DNA of 64,000 nucleotides from Bradyrhizobium iriomotense (GCF_018130765.1 NZ_JAFCJZ010000014.1:62001-126000), one strand, 5' to 3'; positions 39,647 to 49,162 are shown, counted from the stretch's first letter. Notes: generated by a model from the sequence alone, not told the origin. Made by a program: numbers and translations.

Positions 39647-40897
39647 ATGTCCGGGGGCCCGCCGCTGATCGATTTTGCCGGTTTGATCCGGGACGGCGAT
39701 CTTGTGGTGTGCGGGCAGGCGACGGCGGAGCCGGTCACCCTGACCGAAGCGCTAATGGCGCAGGCGGCGCAACTTCCGCCGTTTCGCATGATGATCGGGC
39801 CGGTGTTCTCGGAGACGTTTTCCGCAGCAAGCGCTCCCAACGTGTCGTTCCAGAGCTATGGCGTGATCGGCAATGCGCGGCGGCTCGCGAAGGCCGGGCG
39901 GCTCGATGTGATCCCAAGCAACTACAGCGCCTTCTGTGCCGATTTCGCCACGCGGCGCCACAGGGCGGACGTCGTCCTGGTGCAACTGGCGGAGGCCGAT
40001 GACGGAAGGCTCAGTGCCAGCCTCTCTAACGACTATGTCATCGATGCCGCGCGCGGGGCCCGCCTCGTCATCGCGGAGATCAATCCAGATGCCCCATTCA
40101 CGTTCGGAGCAGAATGGCCTGAGGATGTGCCGATCCACCAGGGCGTGCCGGCCCGCCGTCCACCGGTCGAACTGGCCTCAACACCGCTCGACGATGTCTC
40201 GCGTCGAATTGCGGGGCATGCCGCAAGCCTGATCGCCGACGGTAGCACGCTTCAGTTCGGCGTCGGCCGCATTCCGGACGCGATCCTGTCGTCGTTGTCC
40301 CATGCGCGCGATCTCGGCATCCATTCAGGCTTGATCAACGATGCCGTCGTCGATCTGATCGAGCGCGGTGCGGTGACGAATGCGCAGAAGGGCATCGATG
40401 CGGGGATCACGGTCACCAACCAGGTGATCGGGACCCGGCGGCTCTACCGCTTCGTGCACGAGAACAAGGCGGTTGCGGTGCGGCCGACGTGCTACACGCA
40501 CGGCCAGGGCGTGCTGGCGCGGATCGATCGGCTGGTTGCGATCAACTCGGCGCTTCAGGTCGGGCTCGACGGCAGCGTCAATTCCGAGACGCTGAATGGC
40601 GTTGCGGTCGGCGCGATCGGCGGGCAGCTCGATTTCGTGCGCGGCGCCAACGCGTCACCCGGGGGCAGGGCGATCATCGCGCTGCCGGCGACGGCGTCGG
40701 ACGGGAGCAGCCGGATCGTCGCCAATGTCGAGACGGTGACGACGCCCCGCGCCGATGTCGACGTCATCGTTACCGAATGGGGCGTTGCGGAGCTGCGCGG
40801 CTGCGGCCTTGCCGAGCGTGCGCGCCGCTTGATCGCGATCGCGGCGCCAGAGCACCGCGACGCGCTGTCAGCGCAAGTTCGCAGGTCCGCCGGCTAG
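39647..40897 (+). CDS. Acetyl-CoA hydrolase/transferase family protein lacking the usual catalytic Glu
   Basis: A 416-residue family I CoA-transferase homologue (AcetylCoA_hydro/4-hydroxybutyrate CoA-transferase type). Matching segments are LQFGVGRIPDAIL, NAQKGIDAGITVTNQVIGT and GVAVGAIGGQLDFVRGA. Where related enzymes have HTE with the thioester-forming Glu, this one reads GIHSGLINDAVVDL with Gly228. The protein may be inactive, use another residue, or act as a thioesterase-like partner. It is the last gene of the TRAP operon, starting 7 nt after the ligase stop. Confidence 0.82.
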   Translation: MSGGPPLIDFAGLIRDGDLVVCGQATAEPVTLTEALMAQAAQLPPFRMMIGPVFSETFSAASAPNVSFQSYGVIGNARRLAKAGRLDVIPSNYSAFCADFATRRHRADVVLVQLAEADDGRLSASLSNDYVIDAARGARLVIAEINPDAPFTFGAEWPEDVPIHQGVPARRPPVELASTPLDDVSRRIAGHAASLIADGSTLQFGVGRIPDAILSSLSHARDLGIHSGLINDAVVDLIERGAVTNAQKGIDAGITVTNQVIGTRRLYRFVHENKAVAVRPTCYTHGQGVLARIDRLVAINSALQVGLDGSVNSETLNGVAVGAIGGQLDFVRGANASPGGRAIIALPATASDGSSRIVANVETVTTPRADVDVIVTEWGVAELRGCGLAERARRLIAIAAPEHRDALSAQVRRSAG

Positions 40898-40898
40898 C

Positions 40899-41435
40899 TC
40901 AGTTCATCATCGCAAGCGTCGGGCGCTGGCCCTCGCCGGACCCGATGATTGCAGGGATATCCGTCGTCTCTCCGGCGATCATGCCCGACATCTGCCAGAA
41001 CAGGTGCGCGAGGCGGGAGAACACCAGCCGCTCGCGCTCGGCAGGAACGGTGCCGTCAGGGATGGTCACGGTCTCGAGGCCAACCACCTTCTTGAAATCC
41101 GGCCAGATCGTCATCGACTGCGCGATGACCGAATAGCAGCGTGGATCCTCGTCGCTCTCGTCGGGCGCCGGCGGCAGACCCGGATATTGCGTTGGCGCGA
41201 CGTAGAACTTGTAGGCGCCATAGCCGAGCCGGAGCAGGAATTTCTCGGGGACGGCAACATCGGCGGCAAATGACACCAGGCGAGCCCCGCTCAACACGTC
41301 CGCTTCGATCGCGCTGAGGTCCGCTGCGCGCAGCGCCGAGCAGAAGGCGAGATCGCGATTGTGCTCGCGGAGCAAATTGGCCAGCGGCTGCTGCTGTTGC
41401 ACGGTATCGGTGAGCAGGATGATGGTCTTGAGCAT
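40899..41435 (-). CDS. Formyltransferase-N-like small protein
   Basis: A 178-residue protein without a signal peptide. The layout (MLKTIILLTDTVQ, LRAADLSAIEADVLSGARLVSF, then YVAPTQYPGLPPAPDE) resembles the formyltransferase N-terminal domain of sugar or tRNA formyltransferases, including the YPGLPP loop. The catalytic Asn-His-Asp set is not clearly complete. It is adjacent to, and in line with, two genes of likely surface modification, so an N-formylated sugar is a possible context. Low specificity. Confidence 0.55.
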   Translation of the reverse strand: MLKTIILLTDTVQQQQPLANLLREHNRDLAFCSALRAADLSAIEADVLSGARLVSFAADVAVPEKFLLRLGYGAYKFYVAPTQYPGLPPAPDESDEDPRCYSVIAQSMTIWPDFKKVVGLETVTIPDGTVPAERERLVFSRLAHLFWQMSGMIAGETTDIPAIIGSGEGQRPTLAMMN

Positions 41436-41448
41436 CGTCTGATATCCG

Positions 41449-42765
41449 TCAGGGGAAGAGATGGCGGGCAGTCATGACCGCTTGATCGGAAGCGTGGGTC
41501 GCGAAGAAATCGTTGGCGATGCGCTGTCCCGGCGCGATCTCCAGGATGCGGTAGCGCGCAAGGGCGGCGGCTTCGCGCGCGGCGCCGACGTCGTCCTGCC
41601 AGGCGCAGAGCGACAGCTCCAGCCGGCCGTAGCCGCCGCAATCGGCGGCATAGGCGCCGGTCACGGCTTCGACGGTGGCAGCCACCGCGCCCGCGTCGCT
41701 GGCCGAGACATCGCGCAGGATCACGGCGATGCCGTTGCCGGTCTCGGCTTTCGACGTCATCACCATGAAGGCGTCGCGGGAGCCGGTGCGGCCGGCCCGG
41801 CGGGCTGCGCGTGCGATGCCGGCAAAGCCGGGATCGGGACCAAGCTCCAGTGTTGTGGTCTGCTGGTCATGCAGGATCGTGGCGCGCGTGGCGCCGAGGT
41901 CACCTTTCAGCGAATGATAGGAGCGGGGGAGCCAGACGGTGTCGAGCGGTCCCTGTGACGAGGTCAGGCTCCAGGCCTGGTCGAGCAGATAGCCCTCCCA
42001 GATCGCAGGATAGGATGCGGCGAGCTGCTGCCAGGCGCGGAGCAGCATCTCGGCGCGCGGGGTGCGGCCGAGATAGAGCGTGCGCGCCGACATCTCCCAG
42101 CGATTCCACTTGTGCAGGGCGACGTCGCAGCCGAGGAACGACGGCAGCAGCGGTGCCTCGCGCAACACCGCGCCGGCCTCGACGAACAGCAGCGGCTCGC
42201 GATATTTGTTCCACATCCGCGTCATGAACTCCGCCTTCTCGAAGCAGAGGATGCGGTCGCCGAGCTGGGTTTCGATCGGCTCGATGTGGCAGGCGAGGTC
42301 GAAGCGCTCGAGCGAGTGCCGGAGCGCGAAGGCCGCGGTCGCATCGCCCCCGCGTGGATAGCAGGAGACGATCCGCGGGCGGACCGTGGACGCATCGGCG
42401 GCCGTGAGGAATTTCGACCAGCCGATGCCGCCCCACCACATCTCATGCGGGCCGTCCGCGCCGCAGGGGCCGACGGTGCCGAATTCAGTCAGCTTGGATT
42501 TGAGGAAATCGAAGCCGGGATTCTCGCTTGTGGGAATGACGATGGCGCAGCCGGGCGTGAGCGAGCGGTAGAGCAGTTCGGCCGCCGCGCCGCTCAGTGG
42601 CTCCTTGAGGATGATGACGCCCGCCCGGCGGCCCTCGCCGACATCGAGGGTCGGCACACCGTACTGCTCGATCAGCCAGCCCAGGCGGTCGTGCTGGGCC
42701 CGGCCGAGCCTGACACCGCCGGATTGCAGCAGCCGATCAAGGTTTTCGTGCGTCCCGTCCGTCAA
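41449..42765 (-). CDS. Hypothetical protein, possible nucleotide-sugar transferase domain
   Basis: A 438-residue protein starting with TTG (GAGGGGGC upstream). The middle contains RIVSCYPRGGDATAAFALRHSLERF, FVEAGAVLREAPLLPSFLGCDVALHKW and AWQQLAASYPAIWEGYLLDQAWSL. This pattern recalls nucleotide-diphospho-sugar transferases (GT77-like), with a helical tail. No clear DxD can be fixed, so the assignment is tentative. Located between the formyltransferase-like and HAD-like genes. Confidence 0.5.
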   Translation of the reverse strand: MTDGTHENLDRLLQSGGVRLGRAQHDRLGWLIEQYGVPTLDVGEGRRAGVIILKEPLSGAAAELLYRSLTPGCAIVIPTSENPGFDFLKSKLTEFGTVGPCGADGPHEMWWGGIGWSKFLTAADASTVRPRIVSCYPRGGDATAAFALRHSLERFDLACHIEPIETQLGDRILCFEKAEFMTRMWNKYREPLLFVEAGAVLREAPLLPSFLGCDVALHKWNRWEMSARTLYLGRTPRAEMLLRAWQQLAASYPAIWEGYLLDQAWSLTSSQGPLDTVWLPRSYHSLKGDLGATRATILHDQQTTTLELGPDPGFAGIARAARRAGRTGSRDAFMVMTSKAETGNGIAVILRDVSASDAGAVAATVEAVTGAYAADCGGYGRLELSLCAWQDDVGAAREAAALARYRILEIAPGQRIANDFFATHASDQAVMTARHLFP

Positions 42766-42825
42766 TTCCGTGCCCCCTCGCTCCAGCCTTGGACTTCAAC
42801 GTCCGGGGCGGCGCGATCAGGCGCA

Positions 42826-45237
42826 CTATTTGGTGCCCGCGCCGAGCGGGGTGATCGCGACGGAATAGATCGCGATCTCCTGCGTCATCGGCGCCATCGG
42901 GATCAGCAGGCAGCCGTCCTCGCTCTCGGCGCGATAATGCGCGCCGTTCCGCTGCACGCCGGCATAGACCAGGCTCTCGGCCGCAACGGCAATGACGTCC
43001 TGACTTGCGGCGGCCTCGCGGATCTCGCCGGCGGATTGCATGGTGACGCCATGCAGGAGGCCCTCGGCCGCGAATTTCGGCAGCGGAAGCGCCAGCATGG
43101 CGATGCCCATGGCGCGCGAGACCGGAATGCGCACGCGCAGCTCTCCGAGCCCGGTCCGGTGCACCGCGACCGATTCCAGCGTCGCCTCGCCATTAGTGCG
43201 AAACAATCCGACCTGAACCATGCCGCAGGGGCTCTCTTCAAAGACGTCGGCGGGCAGGCGGTTGGCGCCGAACAGCGTATAGAGATAGGCGTAGGACGGT
43301 GACATCAGCGCGAAGCTGCCTGCGAGCCACATCGGCGGCCCGGCCGACGTGCAGGCCGCCGAGAGGCCGCGCGCGGTGATCTGATTGCGGACGAAATCGC
43401 GGTCGAGCATCGGCGCCAGCGCCTGGGTGCCGAGATTGACGTCGTGTTGCAAGCCGCCGAGCAGCGCCAGCTCGTCGTCATCGGGCAGCAGCAACAGCCG
43501 CGCCAGCGTCGCGGCGCTCCAGCGTGCAGCGACGTCGGGCGCCGCATAAGGGCTCAGAGAAAAGTCCCGTGCGATGTCCCCGGCGCCTGCCGCGAAGGCG
43601 AGTGCACCGGCCTGGATTTCGGCGGCCAGCGCGATCTGGTCGGCGGAATGCGGGTTGACCTCGCGCAGGACCTGGCCGCCGTCATAGTCGCGCACCGAAC
43701 CATCGGCGGAACAGCAGGCCTGCTCCAGCAGCGCGACGTTGCGCACAAGCATGCGCTTGACGTGAGGCGTGATCACGAGATCGGAGATGAAACCTGTCGC
43801 GCTGTCCTCCTCGGCGAGATCGTCGAAGGAATCATCGAGGGAGATGAGATAGGCGCCATGGAGGCGGATCTTGATTCCTTCGAGGTCGAAGACCCGCCGG
43901 AGAGCTTTCTGCACGCTGCCGGAATAGCCGAGGTCGGCAAGCACGAGGTCGGTACAATCGTCGAAGTCGGGTATCGTGTGGCGCAGATAGGCGAGCAGCC
44001 GCGCACGCAGGATTTTGGCGAGCTCGAGAAGCTCGCTGGTCTCCATCAGGGCGGACAGCGCCTCGGCGAGTTGCTGGCCGGTCACGATACCGTCGGGCGA
44101 TCTCGCGAAGAACGCCGCGACTTTGGGCGGCAGGACCTTGACCATGTCGCGGAAGGTCGGCGCGTCGAACTTTGCTATCTTGGGCAGGAAGTCGACGAGT
44201 GGCTGCATCGTGTCGGCCGAGGCCATCAGGCTGACGCGGCGGTTGATCTCGAGATAGGGAGCAGCACCGTGCAGATCCTGCCAGATCCGGTGCGACAGAA
44301 AGCCGTCACGGCCGAGAAAGCCGAGAGCCACCCGCCGGCCGGGCCCTGCGATCTGCTCGCAGCGCCCGGCGATGAAGGCGTCGAAGGCGGTCATCACCGG
44401 ACCGAGCACCGTCGCGCCAAGGTGAAAGGCCGGGGACTTCTCGGCGCTTCGTGCGACCATCATGCGTCGCAACGTGCGCGAACCGTGATCGAGCCGCGAA
44501 GGGGCGCCCGGGCACAGCAGCTCGAACAGCGCGGTTTCACGTTGCAGCTTCGAAGCCAATTCCCGCGAGGCCTGGGGATAGTAGCGCGGCCGGATGCCGT
44601 GACGTCGCGCGCCCTTGATGTCGGCGTTCTCATTGTCGCCGATATGGAAGGAGGCGTAGGCGTCGACACCCTGCTCGGTCAGGTACTTCGCGAACAGCGC
44701 TTCGTTCTTGCCGCTGCCATGGTCGCAGGAGGCGTAGAGAAAGTCCCACGTCAGGCCGGGACTGCAGGTGCGCAGCAGCCGCGCCAGCCGGTCGGAATCC
44801 CAATAGGTGTCGGAGATGAATCCGACGCGGTGGCCTGCACGCTTCATTTCCGAATATTGCCGAAGCATGTCCGGATTGACGCGGCAGAGCTCGAGCTCGG
44901 CCGCGAATTCCGATTCGACGAGGTGGCTCAGGTCGCGGCGCGTGAGACCGAACAGATTGAACGGAAAGAGCGAATAGATGTCCTCGATGTGAACTTCGAC
45001 CGCGCCGCGCTTCTCCCTTGCGGCCTTGCGTGCACGCGATTCGGCCTGGATTCGATGCTGAACGAAACTGACGGAAACATTCGGACAAGTTCTTGAAATG
45101 CCGGAGAGCTCGTAAGTCCTTTCAAATACGCCATCCGGCGTCGTGCAGGCGCGAAGCAGAAATGTATCGAAAACATCGAACGACCAAGCAGAAACAATTT
45201 GGGCGCGGCGCGCTGCGCCGGTCGTTGCGATCGTCAT
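42826..45237 (-). CDS. Large HAD-superfamily protein (COG5610-like)
   Basis: An 803-residue protein. The HAD motif I is SFDVFDTFLLR near residue 19, and the motif IV region is IGDNENADIKGARRHGIRPRYY near residues 200-225. The rest is unassigned and contains a second Asp-rich stretch around LGFLGRDGFLSHRIWQDLHG. COG5610-type proteins occur in polysaccharide and glycosylation loci. A role in modifying the nearby flagellum or envelope is inferred from position only. Its start is at 45237; a 513-nt gene-free gap separates it from the divergent sigma-factor gene. Confidence 0.7.
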   Translation of the reverse strand: MTIATTGAARRAQIVSAWSFDVFDTFLLRACTTPDGVFERTYELSGISRTCPNVSVSFVQHRIQAESRARKAAREKRGAVEVHIEDIYSLFPFNLFGLTRRDLSHLVESEFAAELELCRVNPDMLRQYSEMKRAGHRVGFISDTYWDSDRLARLLRTCSPGLTWDFLYASCDHGSGKNEALFAKYLTEQGVDAYASFHIGDNENADIKGARRHGIRPRYYPQASRELASKLQRETALFELLCPGAPSRLDHGSRTLRRMMVARSAEKSPAFHLGATVLGPVMTAFDAFIAGRCEQIAGPGRRVALGFLGRDGFLSHRIWQDLHGAAPYLEINRRVSLMASADTMQPLVDFLPKIAKFDAPTFRDMVKVLPPKVAAFFARSPDGIVTGQQLAEALSALMETSELLELAKILRARLLAYLRHTIPDFDDCTDLVLADLGYSGSVQKALRRVFDLEGIKIRLHGAYLISLDDSFDDLAEEDSATGFISDLVITPHVKRMLVRNVALLEQACCSADGSVRDYDGGQVLREVNPHSADQIALAAEIQAGALAFAAGAGDIARDFSLSPYAAPDVAARWSAATLARLLLLPDDDELALLGGLQHDVNLGTQALAPMLDRDFVRNQITARGLSAACTSAGPPMWLAGSFALMSPSYAYLYTLFGANRLPADVFEESPCGMVQVGLFRTNGEATLESVAVHRTGLGELRVRIPVSRAMGIAMLALPLPKFAAEGLLHGVTMQSAGEIREAAASQDVIAVAAESLVYAGVQRNGAHYRAESEDGCLLIPMAPMTQEIAIYSVAITPLGAGTK

Positions 45238-45750
45238 GCTGCAATTCCCCGTCCACCAGGACGATTAACGCGCGCATTTGACGAGTCAGGCGCCACGCGC
45301 GCGAAAAAAGTTCACGCGCGATTCAAAATCGCATTCGCCGCGACTGACAGATTCAAAAAAATCGCTAGGTTCGAAAAAGGTGATTCGGAAAAAATTGCCG
45401 AGTGCGGAAGTCGTCTCGCGTTCGTTCACACTCGGAAACAATCGCGTCTTCATGCGCTGTGCGCGTGTCGCGTTCGATCGCCTAGTGCCGCGTAATGTCA
45501 GCGTTTTCTCTCCACGACATCTGTTCAGGATGGACGATCCGCCATGGCGCGAGACGATGTGATGATTGCAGATGTGACGCGCGAGATGATCGCGCAGTCG
45601 GCAATTATTGCCCGACACTCGGCAAAAACGACCGGCTAACATCTTGAAAAATAACAAAAATTCTCCGCCTGGATTGTTTTGGTGGCCCGTTCAACGCCTG
45701 GAAGCCGTGTGGCATGTGCGCCTCCGGCATTGCGGGTTGGAGGTTGCGGG
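45238..45750. other. 513-nt intergenic region between the HAD gene and the sigma-factor gene
   Basis: No convincing gene. The region is less GC-rich than its surroundings and A-rich in places. A near-palindrome, TCGGCAATTATTGCCCGA (45598-45615), could be an operator. Open frames here are short and lack family resemblance. It must contain promoters for the divergent HAD gene and the sigma-factor gene; no clear sigma-54 or sigma-28 promoter was recognised. Confidence 0.5.
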
Positions 45751-46449
45751 ATGAGTTACGCTGCTGATGTCTGGGCTCCCGCCGAGGCCGAGATCACGAC
45801 GACGGCGCCGGTCGATGCGATCGTGCAGGTCGCGCCGTCGGTGCCGCTCGCGCCGGACAGCGCGCCCGTTGCCGACGATGTCGTCTTCGACGAGGACAGC
45901 GAACTCCTGGACAGGCTCGCTGCCGACGACGAGGCGGCGTTCCGCATGCTGGTCGAGCGTCACATCGACCGCGCCTATGCGATTGCCCTCCGCATCGTCG
46001 GCAATGCGGCGGACGCCGAGGACGTGGTGCAGGACACGATGCTCAAGGTCTGGAGCCATCGCGGCCGATGGCAGCACGGCCGCGCCAAATTCTCGACCTG
46101 GCTCTACCGCGTCATCTCCAACCGCTGCATCGACATCAGGCGCAAGCCGCGCAACGAGAATGTCGAGACGGTGCCGGAAGTCGCCGACGGTCAGCCCGGC
46201 GCCGTCGAGATCATCGAGCGCAACGAGCTGAACGACATGCTGGAGCTCGCGATGCAGCGATTGCCCGAGCAGCAGCGCATCGCGGTGATTTTCTCATACC
46301 ACGAGAACATGAGCAACGGCGAGATCGCCCAGGTGATGGACACGACGGTCGCCGCGGTGGAGTCGCTGCTCAAGCGCGGTCGCCGGCAGCTGCGCCAGCT
46401 CCTGCGCAAGCACGAGCGCGACATCCGCACAGCGTTTACCGACTGCTAA
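45751..46449 (+). CDS. ECF-type RNA polymerase sigma factor
   Basis: A 232-residue sigma factor with an N-terminal acidic/Pro-Ala extension of ~45 residues. The sigma2 region is DEAAFRMLVERHIDRAYAIA with AEDVVQDTMLKVWSHRGRW and FSTWLYRVISNRCIDIRRK. Sigma4 contains LPEQQRIAVIFSYHENMSNGEIAQVMDTTVAAVES. GGAGG lies 7 nt before the ATG at 45751. It directly precedes the flagellin gene, so it may control motility; no clear anti-sigma gene is adjacent, though a small conserved gene lies at 49753. Confidence 0.85.
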   Translation: MSYAADVWAPAEAEITTTAPVDAIVQVAPSVPLAPDSAPVADDVVFDEDSELLDRLAADDEAAFRMLVERHIDRAYAIALRIVGNAADAEDVVQDTMLKVWSHRGRWQHGRAKFSTWLYRVISNRCIDIRRKPRNENVETVPEVADGQPGAVEIIERNELNDMLELAMQRLPEQQRIAVIFSYHENMSNGEIAQVMDTTVAAVESLLKRGRRQLRQLLRKHERDIRTAFTDC

Positions 46450-46592
46450 CCATAAAATTCGCCCCGCAAAAATTTTCGCGCCTGATCTCTCTGCGCTCCG
46501 CCGTTTGAGCGAACGGACGGGGCTGCGGTCCGCGTCGTCGTAAGTCGATTTCAACGATGCGGCACGCTTGCCCATCAGCACAGGAGCTTCCA

Positions 46593-47417
46593 ATGCCCGC
46601 AATCAATACCAATACCGCCGCCAACGCTGCGGTCCGCTACCTCAACATCAATTCGTCGCAGGAAACCAGCTCGCTCTCGAAACTGTCGAGCGGTTCGCGC
46701 ATCACCTCCGCGTCCGACGACGCTGCCGGCCTTGCGATCTCGACCCGCATCTCCTCGGACGTCACCACGCTGCAGCAGGCTGCGACCAACGCCTCGCAGG
46801 CGACCGCGATCCTCCAGACCGCCGACGGCGGCGCCTCCAACATCTCCGACATTCTCGCCCGCATGAAGTCGCTGGCCTCCGAGTCCGCTTCGGGCACCAC
46901 GACCGACTCCAGCCGCGCCTACATCAACTCGGAATTCACGCAGCTCACGAGCGAAATCGACTCGATCGCCTCCGGCACCCGCTATTCCAGCCAGAGCCTG
47001 CTCGACGGCTCCAGCGTGTTCGCCTCCGGCGTCTCGGTGTTGGTCGGCTCGTCCGGCTCGGACACCATCACGATCACGCTGACCAGCCTCAAGGCCTCGT
47101 CGCTCGGGGTATCCTCGCTCGACGTCAGCACGCTGTCGGATGCGACCTCGGCGCTGACGGCGCTCGATACCGCGATCGACACGGTCTCGGCCGCCCGCGC
47201 CAGCATCGGCGCCCAGGAATCGCGCTTCAACTTCAGTGCCGACTCGATCTCGACCCAGACCCAGAACCTGCAGTCCGCGAATTCGGCGATCAAGGACGTC
47301 GATATCGCGGCCGAGCAGTCCAAGCTGTCTTCCGCGGAAGTGAAGACCCAGGCCGCCGTCTCGGCTCTGGCCGCGGCGAACCAGATGCCGCAGTACCTGC
47401 TCAAGCTGCTGGGCTGA
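46593..47417 (+). CDS. Flagellin
   Basis: A 274-residue flagellin. The conserved N-terminal D0/D1 region has INSSQETSSLSKLSSGSRITSASDDAAGLAIS. The C-terminal region has KDVDIAAEQSKLSSAEVKTQ with the last ~100 residues matching the flagellin_C pattern. The central variable domain is short, giving a small filament protein. The ATG at 46593 has AGGAG upstream. It is Ser/Thr-rich and may be glycosylated. It lies downstream of the ECF gene and upstream of fliD. Confidence 0.92.
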   Translation: MPAINTNTAANAAVRYLNINSSQETSSLSKLSSGSRITSASDDAAGLAISTRISSDVTTLQQAATNASQATAILQTADGGASNISDILARMKSLASESASGTTTDSSRAYINSEFTQLTSEIDSIASGTRYSSQSLLDGSSVFASGVSVLVGSSGSDTITITLTSLKASSLGVSSLDVSTLSDATSALTALDTAIDTVSAARASIGAQESRFNFSADSISTQTQNLQSANSAIKDVDIAAEQSKLSSAEVKTQAAVSALAAANQMPQYLLKLLG

Positions 47418-47428
47418 TGATGATCCGG

Positions 47429-47453
47429 GCGGGCCGGCGTGACGCCGGCCCGC
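47429..47453 (+). terminator. Strong GC hairpin after the flagellin gene
   Basis: Perfect 11-bp arms (GCGGGCCGGCG / CGCCGGCCCGC) enclose a 3-nt loop. There is no U-tract, so it may be a weak terminator or a 3' stability element that lets flagellin mRNA exceed the downstream fliD level. Confidence 0.5.
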
Positions 47454-47479
47454 TCCCTGCCAGGGGATAGTCAGGCAAA

Positions 47480-49162
47480 GTGACCAGCGTCAGTTCAACC
47501 GGCAGCAGCACAAGCTCCGGCGTCACCGTCACCACGAGCGGGACGACCAATTCGAGCAGCATCGACTGGTCCGCGCTGATCCAGTCCGCCGTCGACGCGA
47601 AAACCGCGCAGGCGGATACGATCTCGACCACGATCACGAGCAACGAGGCCAAGATCTCGGCCTACCAGACGCTGCAGACCGATCTGCAGACGCTGTATTC
47701 GGGCCTGTCGTCGCTGTCGACCGCGGTGGTCAACTCGCTCTCCAGCAGCGCGTTCGCGACGCGCGCGGCGAGCATCAGCTCGACCGGGGATGTGAGCGCC
47801 TCCTCCGCGCTCTCCATGACGATCAAGAACGGGGCTGCGACCGGCGACCATACGCTGACGATCAGTCAGCTCGCGACCGCACACAAGGTTTCCGGCACCG
47901 CGCAATCGAGCCAGACCGACGAGCTCGGCTATTCCGGCACGTTTTCCATCGGCCTTTCGGGCGGTGCTACGTCCGACATCACCGTCACCAGCACGATGTC
48001 GCTGCAGGACGTCGTCGACGCCATCAATGCCCAGACCTCGACGACCAATGTCCAGGCTTCCATCGTGCAGGTGTCCAGCACGTCGTACCAGATGGTGCTG
48101 ACCGGCACCGAGGATGCGGCTGATATCACCTATTCCAGTACGTCCGGCGACGACATCATGAGCGAGCTCGGCGTGACCGACAGCTCGGGCGGCTTCACCA
48201 ACGTCATCCAGGAGGCGCAGTCGGCCGAGTTCACGCTCGACGGCATCTCGATGACCCGCGATACCAACGACATCTCCGACGTCCTGAGCGGGGTGACCTT
48301 CAGCCTGCTCCAGGCGACGCCGGACGGAACCTCGCTGAACATCAGCATCGAGACCGATACCAGCCAGATCGAATCGGCGCTGGAGACGTTCGTCACCAAC
48401 TACAACGCCTTTCGCGACGAGGTCATTGCCCAGCAGGCGACCGCGACCGACGGCACGGCGGATTCGAGTGCGGTCCTGTTCGGCGACGGAACCATGCGCA
48501 ACATCATGGATGCGCTGCAGAACGCGCTGAACAGCACCGTGGGCGGCATGACCATGGCCGATCTCGGCCTGTCCTTCAACGAGAACAACGAGCTCGAGCT
48601 CGATACCTCGACGCTGTCGGATATCCTGAGCACCAATCTGAGCGGCGTCACCAAGCTGCTGTCGGCGCAGACCACGACCTCATCGAGCCAGCTCAGCGTC
48701 GTCAACACCGGGACGTCGCCGCAATCCTTCACCCTGGATCTCACCGTCGATTCCGACGGCAACCTCACCTCGGCCTCGGTCGGCGGCGATTCCTCGCTGT
48801 TCACGGTCAGCGGCACCACGATCATCGGCGCGTCCGGCTCGATCTATGCCGGCATGGCCTTCACCTATAGCGGCTCGACCTCGCAGTCGATCACGGTGAC
48901 CTCGACCACCGGGATCGCATCGCAGATCTATCGGATCGCGAAGAACTATTCGTCCTCGACGGGCGCGCTGCAAACGCAGATCACCAGCCTGACGAACCGC
49001 GACGACGAGCTTCAGCAGAAGGTCGACGACATCAACAGCGCGGCCTCGACGCTGCAGTCGCAGCTTCAGACGCAATACGCGAAGTACCAGGCCGCGATCG
49101 AGAGTGCGAACAGCACGCTCGACTATCTCAAGGCCCTGCTCAATTCCAGCTCGAGTGATTGA
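47480..49162 (+). CDS. fliD: Flagellar filament cap protein FliD
   Basis: A 560-residue hook-associated protein 2. The N-terminal helical region reads SSIDWSALIQSAVDAKTAQA, then a Ser/Thr-rich middle domain, and the C-terminal FliD_C helix has NRDDELQQKVDDINSAAS. It caps the filament and folds flagellin at the tip. A GTG start at 47480 is used. It overlaps the fliS start (ATGA), and its sequence is strikingly poor in charged residues outside the ends. Confidence 0.88.
   Translation: MTSVSSTGSSTSSGVTVTTSGTTNSSSIDWSALIQSAVDAKTAQADTISTTITSNEAKISAYQTLQTDLQTLYSGLSSLSTAVVNSLSSSAFATRAASISSTGDVSASSALSMTIKNGAATGDHTLTISQLATAHKVSGTAQSSQTDELGYSGTFSIGLSGGATSDITVTSTMSLQDVVDAINAQTSTTNVQASIVQVSSTSYQMVLTGTEDAADITYSSTSGDDIMSELGVTDSSGGFTNVIQEAQSAEFTLDGISMTRDTNDISDVLSGVTFSLLQATPDGTSLNISIETDTSQIESALETFVTNYNAFRDEVIAQQATATDGTADSSAVLFGDGTMRNIMDALQNALNSTVGGMTMADLGLSFNENNELELDTSTLSDILSTNLSGVTKLLSAQTTTSSSQLSVVNTGTSPQSFTLDLTVDSDGNLTSASVGGDSSLFTVSGTTIIGASGSIYAGMAFTYSGSTSQSITVTSTTGIASQIYRIAKNYSSSTGALQTQITSLTNRDDELQQKVDDINSAASTLQSQLQTQYAKYQAAIESANSTLDYLKALLNSSSSD

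Noticed and set aside
45286..45657. A 123-residue minus-strand frame in the gap before the sigma gene
   Set aside because: Composition is poor, there is no motif, and no ribosome-binding site was seen. Treated as intergenic.
46553..46575. Possible sigma-54 promoter (GGCACGCTTGC) before flagellin
   Set aside because: The GG and GC blocks are only 7 nt apart instead of 10, so it cannot be a normal -24/-12 promoter.
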